From Sebastes aleutianus (lineage: Eukaryota; Chordata; Actinopteri; Perciformes; Sebastidae), in contig CAKAKS010000001.1 of NCBI GenBank assembly GCA_916700875.1, positions 12,401,741 through 12,465,740 of the forward strand: a DNA stretch of 64,000 nucleotides, read 5' to 3'. Numbering within the stretch: position 1 is the first letter of the stretch; each line of letters starts with the position of its first letter. Shown one piece after another: positions 57,396 through 64,000 of this stretch. Both the position numbers and the translations under genes were made by a program. The notes under the pieces are model-generated. The model saw only the letters and a program-made list of their open reading frames with translations. It was not told the origin of the DNA and ran no database searches.

Positions 57396-57818
57396 GTTAT
57401 TATAAGTGTCTGACATTATGGAAAGAACCCTACAGAGGAATTAAACCTTTTTCTTTACCTCTTCCTTGATCCGGTCTGTTTGTTATTGTCCTGCTAAAGG
57501 AGAAGTCTCGTTGTGAAAGCTGAATATCCGTATACTCTGGCCCAAATAAATACGGGCGGTCATCAAATTCAAAGACCTCATCCACATTGTGGAAATCATT
57601 TAAATATTCAGCCATGACATTGAAAATCCTTTAGACAACACTAAGCTACACTTTCTGTTCTCCAACACAACAAACTGCGCCGCTGACTCGCGTTTCCACC
57701 ATGGATGTATTCAACTATTCCACCGTTGTCTTCCGACAACACGTCACCTCGCCAGATTTCCGAACGAGACTTCTCCTTGAGCGAGACTCTTTCCATAATG
57801 TCAGACACTTATAATAAC
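57396..57818. repeat. Inverted duplication with perfect 31-bp arms
   Basis: Positions 57396-57426 and 57788-57818 are exact reverse complements, 31 bp, centred on TCTGACATTATGG. The likeness extends imperfectly outwards (CCTGT phrases) and inwards, where ACGAGACTTCTCCTT occurs in opposite orientations (minus-strand frame near 57513-57499, plus strand at 57763-57777). Two diverged copies of one family therefore lie head to head. The same family occurs once at 18.66-18.93 kb. Confidence 0.8.
57459..57615 (-). pseudogene. First-exon-like frame resembling fish P2X7-like-domain proteins
   Basis: An ATG at 57615 opens MAEYLNDFHNVDEVFEFDDR, then PYLFGPEYTDIQLSQRDFSF. The short acidic start followed by an F-x-x-PY-x-F-x-PEYT segment is what I associate, from memory, with the beginning of numerous teleost predicted proteins labelled P2X purinoceptor 7-like, which often accompany repeats. 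At 57459 the frame meets AGAG followed by GTAAAG, a good donor, leaving 52 codons plus one base. The continuing frame stops 9 codons later. It sits in the left half of the inverted duplication, so it may be a repeat-borne copy. No zinc-binding part is nearby. Confidence 0.4.
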
Positions 57819-58042
57819 GATCGCAGCCTGTCATGGCAAAAACAAGCACTTTTAGTGGACGTAAATGACAGTGCCAACTTGTCCCAATAGCACCGTATTG
57901 CATCCCATGAACAGCTGCTGTCTACATTATTCTCCCTCAATACTGGACTTATTTCAGAAATTGTTGTTCCTGTTAGTCAGTTAGACACAAAAATATGAGA
58001 AAATACGATCCAGGAGGAAAAATACCAAAGTTACCCTTTATG
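57700..58042 (+). repeat. TCAGACACTTATAATAAC-family repeat, right copy
   Basis: It shares with 18.69-18.93 kb the text TCAGACACTTATAATAAC, GGCAAAAACAAGCACTTTTA, TAGACACAAAAA and AAAAATACCAAAGTTA. At its left a plus-strand ATG with a near-ideal start context (TTTCCACCATGG, ATG at 57701) opens a 37-codon frame that stops inside the repeat. No domain is recognised in it. Confidence 0.6.
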
Positions 58043-59820
58043 TGATGTGTAAATCTTCACTTAGTAAACACTTGTGTTATAACTGAGCTAAGTTAGAGTT
58101 CCAGATGTCTCTAACTTGCTGGCAACAATAAGCACAGTGAGAACAGGACTGCTGCCACCGACTGACAAACTGTCTTGTAACCTTGTTATTTATCTCATCA
58201 TTTATTACATCCTCATTGTTTACATTGAGGTATAGGGATGAAGTTTTGGGTGAAACGTTTGGACTCCACGATCAAAGACCGCTGCTCTTTATATTATCTT
58301 GCCTGTGAATTGCGTTTGATTTAGAGTCAACCAAAACAGATGTGACTCGTGCTTTATCTGCAGCGAGCTTAGACCAGATTTATGGAGCAAAACCTACAAC
58401 TTGGAGGACGTGAACTTTGAGCACAATCTGTTTTCTGACACATTTTATCCAAATAAATCCAGCTTGACAACAGCTTGACATCAAACAATCATGACTTGCA
58501 TTGGATTTTCATACAGATGTTCACCATTTACAGGAAATTGTCACAGCAGAGGACACTGTGAAAGCACATCTTTATCCTCTGCCTCTGATTATGCATTCAT
58601 GAACTTGCCCCCCCAACGTTGCACTTCACCTTCAACCCCAATTCCAGCTAGTTAAGTCTGATTGAGCAACACGAAAACAGTGCTTGGGAATCCACCAGCT
58701 TCTTCTGGCTGGGATAAAGAAATTAAGATTAAGCAGCAGTGCAGAGGAGTGAGAGTAAATTATGTCAAATTGGAAACAGAGTCTCCTGAGATTTTGGAAC
58801 ATCTGCTGGGGTGTCAGGTTGCTTTAGCTCTCGTTAGGCCTTCAGTTTACCTCGTACGCCGGTTGCCAAATGCCCCACTGCTCTCTGCAGACGCTGTCCA
58901 CTGTTTAACAAACAACCACAGAGCTGAGGCCAAGACTTCATGTGCCAAAGCTCACCTTAAACGCAACCTTTGCTGTCCCCAGATGCACTTTTCTTCCCGC
59001 AGAACTGGACTTCTGTGCAATTTGTGTGTTCAATTTTGTTAGATTAATGCAGGCTTTTCTCCCACAGGAAAGCTGCTGCTCTGTACTCCATGCGGTGATA
59101 ACCTCTTTGTATTTCTGCCATGAAATATGGACACAATGAAAGCTGCATCACGCTAGCAGATATTAAAGCAAATCGATCACGCCAAACATCAAAACAGCGT
59201 CCAAGTATCTGCTGGATCAGATACCTGTTCGCACTGAAGATCTCATTGAAAAAAAACACTTCTCCTAACACATCACGGTGATCTGTCTTCCTCCTTTATT
59301 TCACACCGGAGGAAGAAAGGTAAAAAGCATCCAAGTTTGGGGCTGTCACATTAATGACACGATCGCCCGTGACGTTCAAATTGCATTTGACAGTGAACTT
59401 CCGAGGCACAGATGTATCGGCCCGGGCCCAAGCAGACGTCGGTTTCAGCGCCAGACGACTGAGCAATCATTTGGAAAACACTGGCAACACCCGGTGTTTT
59501 CATTTTCAGCTCGCTTTTTAACCTCTTCGTAAACTTTCAGCGAATCTTTTTTTTTTTTTGCTGAGGGTCCCAGATGATGTGTGCACACCTCAAAACAAAA
59601 GAAATCTGCCTAAAGTGAGCACTGTCTACGTGTTCAGACTCCATTGAAATGCTACTGTCTGTGGGATTTGGAAATTACAGTAAGAGTGCAATAAGAACAG
59701 CCAGTTTGAGGGTGAAGGCGAGGTTATCCCTCACTGCCTTCCAAAATGGCTCCCTTGAGACTCGACCTCTCTGTGTCCTGACCTCACGGCGCTAAAGCCA
59801 TAATCTCTGTTTGCTCGTCA
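58043..59820. other. Unique intergenic DNA
   Basis: The 126-codon frame at 58662-59042 starts with a non-ATG codon and has no recognised domain. No repeat is shared; a T run lies near 59549-59560. Nothing else seen. Confidence 0.4.
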
Positions 59821-60006
59821 AGCTTTCTTTCTAACTCCTACTGTCTCCATATTTCCTCTCTCTCCTCTCTCTCTGTCCCCTCCACTATTTACTCTTTACA
59901 TCACTTCGTTTTATTTTCTCTCCCTCTGTTTCTCCGTCCTCCTCCCTGTTTCCCCCCCCCTCCCTCCCCTTCTCTGCTTGTACTTTTTCTCTCTGTGTCT
60001 CCCTCA
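59821..60006 (+). repeat. Polypyrimidine (CT/CCT) tract
   Basis: About 185 bp composed almost entirely of C and T, with CTCTCTCT runs and an uninterrupted stretch of about 10 C near 59952. It ends TGTGTCTCCCTCAG, which reads as a strong splice acceptor for the plus strand. The sequence after it is open for 20 codons in one frame only, without a recognised domain. Confidence 0.7.
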
Positions 60007-61146
60007 GCTATGCGGCCATACTGCCAGGGCTGACTCTTTTGATTTGAGTGCAGTACATGTGGTTGAAATCTGAGGCCTGCTGCACTGCCAAGCCACAGGC
60101 CCCGTAATGGAGCGCTGGCGCAGGAGAATAAGCCATTGTTCTTGGTGCAGTCGGTGGATGGATAGATGGAGGGAGGGAGGGAGGGAGGGAGGGAGCTCTA
60201 ACTGAGTCTACTTTTTTTTATTTAAAGTTGCCTCTTGCTGAACACAGCCCCTGGGGTCAAAGGGGAGCCCCATAATCTCGTTGTAAATCCCACTCGGTGT
60301 TGCAGGGGAGGAAAAGCCGCCTGGGAGTCATTTGCAGAAACGGGATGCAGAGATGTTAGCAAGAAAACTGTCCAGTGTTGGTTTCCTGGACTGTCTGACT
60401 GCATACTGAAATAACATAAACAAGAAAGTGAGAGTCTTTCACCCGACGTTAGGGTATCATGATCCTCTGTTTAATGCTCACACCAGCTCCAGTGTTGCTA
60501 TCCTTTTAAATACATTTGTTAAATATATTTCAGTTCATGCATACTGACATGATATAAACAATAACCGGATTGTTCTGTGCTCATACCACCTTTAGTGTTT
60601 AAAACACATTTTTAGTGTGTGAAAAGCAGTTGTTGGAAACTTATTCAAATCAAAGTACTGCAAAAGTATCAATACAACAATGTATAAATATTTGATTACA
60701 AAATAAAATCAAAAATTAGTAACTAAAGTAAATAAAATAAATAAGTATTGTCAGCAAAATATACTTGGAAAGTAAATTATTAATTAGACATAATAGCCCT
60801 TTTATATGTTATATTATTGTATTATACATTTACTGATGTATTCATGTGTAAGCAGCAGTTTGATGCTACAGCTGGTCAATGCAGAGATCATTTTAGCTAC
60901 TTTATACACTGTATATAAGTGTAAATGAATCGATAAAGTAACTAGTAATTAGTCAAATAAATGTAGAGTGGAGTAACAAATATGATGTTTCCTTCTGAAA
61001 TGTAGGCGAGTAGATATTTGTAGTAGCTCTTTAACGGAACTGCTTAAGTACAAGAACAAATAAAACTGTCCTAAAGTACAGTGCATTATTAAATGTACAT
61101 AGTTACAAAGAGTTAAAATAAATGATTGAAGCTCTTGATGCAAACC
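60007..61146. other. Unique DNA with a GGGA microsatellite
   Basis: Holds a GGAT/GATA start (60154-60167) leading into a GGGA tract at 60168-60195. The rest is AT-rich, with no exon or family repeat recognised. Confidence 0.45.
60168..60195. repeat. GGGA microsatellite, 7 units
   Basis: Uninterrupted GGAG/GGGA repeat of 28 bases, purine-only on the plus strand, about 160 bp after the pyrimidine-only tract at 59.82-60.0 kb. Confidence 0.9.
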
Positions 61147-61420
61147 ATGGATGTATAATAAGACCTGAATAAGGTGCCGCTGCTCAGTCTTGCCTCCATT
61201 TTTTTCCAGTGGCCACTCATGGCATTGCAACTAAAAATCCCCCTGCAGCCTATAAAGCATTTTCCCCACCTCAAACTGCGAACAAGGTCGACTTTTTCTA
61301 ATATGAATTTTTGATTCATGGAGGTTTTATATTTGTAAAACTTTCTCTGAGCCGAGAAAAGCGATTTAAAATTCTGTGACTACATCACAATGTAAAGTCT
61401 ACGGGCCAAGCGGGAGGAAT
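61147..61420 (+). repeat. CATGGATGTATAATAAGACC dispersed repeat
   Basis: The segment runs from CATGGATGTATAATAAGACC, through CCCCTGCAGCCTATAAAGCA and AACAAGGTCGACTTTTTCTA, to AAAGTCTACGGGCCAAGCGG. I recognise this as a teleost repeat class of unknown superfamily; only one copy is in this window. The minus-strand frames of 68 and 93 codons that cross it are by-products. Confidence 0.45.
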
Positions 61421-61429
61421 TGGTTTCAA

Positions 61430-61760
61430 TTGGGCAAGTTTTAATTGTTCTTTCATGTCAGCTAGTATTGGCCATGGTTGTCCAGAGACGAAGACAACCA
61501 TTTGCACATTATGGGAATATCCGAGACAGCAGAAACAGCTGACCAGTCATGTGCGTTAAATGTTCGCTACGTCAAAATTTATTTGGCAAAGGCGTTTCCA
61601 TAACCCATTTAGCGCATCAATTATTTTTCGACAAAGGCAAAAACCACCTCAAGCAAGCATAAAAACATATTTTCGCAATTGAGGATTGATCTAATTTTGC
61701 CATTTCCATACAGCTTTTCCAACGCGATAAAAATATGTGAATGGAAACACGGCTACAGTT
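61430..61760. repeat. CGTTTCCAT-type MITE, decayed
   Basis: The text GGCAAAGGCGTTTCCATAA near 61588 and CGCGATAAAAATATGTGAAT followed by GGAAACACGGCTA near 61719 are a pair of outward-reading ends (GTTTCC and GGAAAC) as in a fish MITE class. Limits are approximate. Confidence 0.35.
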
Positions 61761-63106
61761 ATCACTTTTTAAACGGTTTAATTTGAAGGATTATTATGAA
61801 CTAGAATATGCAACAGGAGTACGATCAATTCAGCCTTATGAGGAACTGCTATAAAAGAGTAATTTTACATGTGGACTCAATTTATCTTCCCTCACTGTAC
61901 AAACCACAATCAGGATACAGGAGTATAGCCTGACAACTTTCAACTTAATTAAAACCTGTTTATGACCGAGGGGAATGGTGAGAGTGCAGATTCTTGTTGA
62001 TTAGTCACACCAGCTGCAGTGCACGTAATCCACCCCCCCGCTGATAAACCTTACCTCCCCTATAGATTTTACTACTTGAAGGGTTAAATATGTCTGGCGA
62101 AAATCTTTTGTTTACCTCACTGAATGCAGCCAAATCATTAAAATAAGTACAATGGATAAAATGACCCTTCCTCATTAAAATTTATGACAAAATGAGATGG
62201 GAGTGCTGGAAAGTTGAAGCGGTGTCGTCTTGAATCACAAGAGCTGCCCGCCTGCGGGGACTCCTGGTGCCATAAAGGTCCTGAGGTTTCCTTCTTCAGT
62301 TTTCCCATCGAATCGTTTCACAACGGGGCCTGTACATCAAGTCATCAAATCCTGCCATTGTCTTGACTCAGAAAGCTATAAAACAAGGATGGTCTAATAG
62401 CTGATGCTAATGGAGGGATGCCCTCTCGATATGATCTGACTTTTACGACGTGGTGTGAAGCTGTAACTTTTTTCTCACAGACGGGTTCTTGGTAGGCGTC
62501 GGATGTAGGTGATGACAAACCACCATGAAGCTGGGTCTCCTGCCCAATCAAATTGCCACAAAACTGAGTTTAATGTTCTCTCATTGAGTGTAAATGTGCA
62601 TGAGTAGTCACCCTGTCTAACGGCGGTGCCACAGAGCACTGTATGTATTTGTTTAGCAGGATTTCTCCTTGGAAACTCGGGTCAGAGTGTCTCGTGCTGC
62701 TTGAAAAGTAAGAATTTAAAAAGTGAACCAATTCTCACTGTTGCATGCAGTGCTGAATATTTTAAGAATAGATGTTTTTTTATTTCTCTCTTTGTCATCC
62801 GTCTTGGCTGCTGAACACTTCCCCATGCAGAGATTGCATTGGAGCAAATCCTGGGCCTCGTTTCCAAAAAGCCTTTTAAGTCTAAGATGATCATAAAAGT
62901 CCATTTTATGAACCCTCTTCAGCCTAAGAGATGTTTCCCAAAAGCATTGTGAAGCAAGTCACTCTTAAAAATAATTGTGGATTAACACTGCCTCATAGAA
63001 GAGAAGGAGGGCCATAAGAAGCTCCAGAACATGCAGGAGGAACTGACAAACGTGTATATGTATCTATATTTCTATAGATAGATATATTTATTTTTATCTA
63101 GCATCT
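61761..63106. other. Unique intergenic DNA
   Basis: Frames of 62-70 codons on both strands have no domain. A short TATCTATA/GATATA-rich run lies near 63056-63092, just before a MITE. Confidence 0.45.
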
Positions 63107-63690
63107 ATAAAGGTACAGTGTGTAGGATTGGGCGACATCTAGTGGTGTGGTTGCAGATTGCAACCAACTGGGTACCCCTCCGCTAGGCTTGCTGCGGTAG
63201 TCGGTGTTACACGGTGGTCGGGCACACACCGATTACATTACTTACCCATCGCCCCCCACCGGCTCAACCGGAGAGGCCAGACACTGCCATCAAATGTTAA
63301 GGATCAAAGTAAGCACGCTACACATATTGACCGTCATCTTTTCTTGTAAAATGTGTAATCGGTACCACCGGTATTGTCACAAGTTTATTAACCGACGGGA
63401 AAATGTCCTCACCGTCACATCCCTACCTTCCGTTCTCTCCTCCCTTTCTAAGACTGCAGTAACGTACACCGCTGAGTGCAAAACTGTGGTAACTCTACTT
63501 AAGCAGCAACAGAAGTCAAACGGCTGCTGGCGGTACCATGGTTTTGCACTCCGCGGCTCACGATACCGCAGTTTCACAAGCGTGTCGGAGAACTACGGTG
63601 GTGATCATACGCTAAAGAAAACATAGTTATGAATATTGTATTCCATTTCTGCTAATTGATCCCCCAAAATGTTACACGCTGCTCCTTTAT
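63107..63690 (+). mobile_element. TAAAGGTACAGTG MITE with internal stem, copy 2, interrupted
   Basis: The ends TAAAGGTACAGTGTGTAGG and TTACACGCTGCTCCTTTA match those of the 48.3-kb copy. The stem strands AACGTACACCGCTGAGTGCA and TTTTGCACTCCGCGGCTCAC are present. A hAT MITE (63184-63425) interrupts the left third. The second half is shorter than in copy 1, lacking the GTTCTGGGCTACTG part. TA on both sides fits a TA target. The 140-codon plus-strand frame at 63204-63626 crosses both elements and is not a gene. Confidence 0.75.
63176..63433 (-). mobile_element. Nested hAT-type MITE (242 bp)
   Basis: The element (63184-63425) begins TAGGCTTGCTGCGGTAGTCG and ends CCTCACCGTCACATCCCTA. Reversed, this is the 54.9-kb element's ends around a shorter interior. 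The flanking 8-mers CCCTCCGC (63176-63183) and CCTTCCGT (63426-63433) differ only by two C/T transitions, so an 8-bp duplication is still visible. Removing it restores the host MITE's CCCCTCCGCTC-CTCC text known from the 48.3-kb copy. Confidence 0.8.
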
Positions 63691-64000
63691 CAATATCTCT
63701 TTTATCATTTTATCAAGTGACGCTCTCTGTTTAGTGATGCTTGATGTTACTGTGAATGAGTTGTAATGTTTTCAATTAGAAAATAACAACGTAAAATATA
63801 ACAGACACACACAAAAAATATACACATTTATGGAACAATTTTTGATTTGTGCCAAACTGGCCATGTGTTGTGATACATCTGCCAACCTCTTCTTCTCTTG
63901 TAAGGCTGCCGTCGTCCAGACAGCAATAATTACAGTAATTACTGCAGCACTTTGATGGAGAAACAAATGGGCTACTTGATTTTTTTTATTTTATCTGTTG
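63691..64000. other. Unique AT-rich DNA
   Basis: No repeat or exon recognised; the 64-codon minus-strand frame has no domain. Confidence 0.5.

Noticed and set aside
63204..63626. 140-codon plus-strand open frame
   Set aside because: It crosses the junctions of two nested MITEs and cannot be an ancestral gene.
1..64000. CRISPR arrays, bacterial operons, prophage or defence systems
   Set aside because: No regularly spaced repeats, no tightly packed frames and no ribosome binding pattern; the repeat content and SINE point to a fish nuclear genome.
1..64000. LTR retrotransposon or LINE with reverse transcriptase
   Set aside because: No long direct repeats with TG..CA ends and no frame with reverse-transcriptase or integrase motifs were seen; only possible short retroposon tails.

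Overview
This window looks like a gene-poor intergenic or deep-intronic stretch from a ray-finned fish, most likely a percomorph teleost. It is AT-rich. No open frame exceeds about 190 codons on either strand, and I see no operon-like packing, ribosome binding sites, tRNA/rRNA genes or CRISPR. The content is dominated by small non-autonomous DNA transposons (MITEs), whose sequence classes I know from teleost genomes: hAT-type elements with termini such as TAGGGCTGTCAA, AGGGCTGCAAC, TAGGGATGCACCGATCC and CAGTGGTTCTCAAAC; a TTAA-flanked piggyBac-like element; and TTAAAG-ended foldback elements. There is also a tRNA-derived SINE head. No single-copy protein gene can be assigned with confidence.

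Layout. 0-7 kb: mostly unique DNA, with a GTTAGG-family repeat (0.75 kb) and a composite repeat at 3.9-4.9 kb. 7-8.2 kb: a hAT-type MITE split by a TTAA-flanked MITE, then another GTTAGG copy. 10.6-11.7 kb: a hAT element with perfect 8-bp target duplications, itself split by a second hAT MITE. 13.9-19.2 kb: scattered repeat copies and a short interstitial telomeric tract. 20-27.7 kb: a 582-bp hAT element with perfect 8-bp target duplications, more dispersed copies, and a perfect hairpin at a repeat breakpoint. 30.6-34.5 kb: a decayed DNA transposon carrying an N-terminal zinc-finger-like exon, then a 1.15-kb piggyBac-like element. 36-37.6 kb: a large foldback element interrupted by a Charlie-like hAT. 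38.8-45 kb: several hAT-type MITEs. 46 kb: SINE. 48 kb and 63 kb: two copies of a palindrome-containing TTAAAG element, the second invaded by a hAT MITE. 50 kb: a hAT remnant with a frameshifted BED zinc finger. 53 kb: tandem repeat copies. 55 kb: a 576-bp hAT element with perfect target duplications. 56-58 kb: two minus-strand exon-like open frames with matching splice phase, the upstream one inside an inverted duplication.

The gaps between repeats are single-copy within this window. Several (about 9.4-9.9, 32.6-33.2, 34.7-35.0, 42.5-43.3 and 52.6-53.0 kb) have the look of conserved non-coding sequence, but conservation cannot be tested from one sequence. The best leads are: (1) a sequence module shared by a piggyBac-like element and hAT-like elements with different ends; (2) the exon pair at 56.2-57.6 kb; (3) the perfect quasi-palindrome at 25.3 kb; and (4) the insertion order that can be read from nested elements with intact target duplications.
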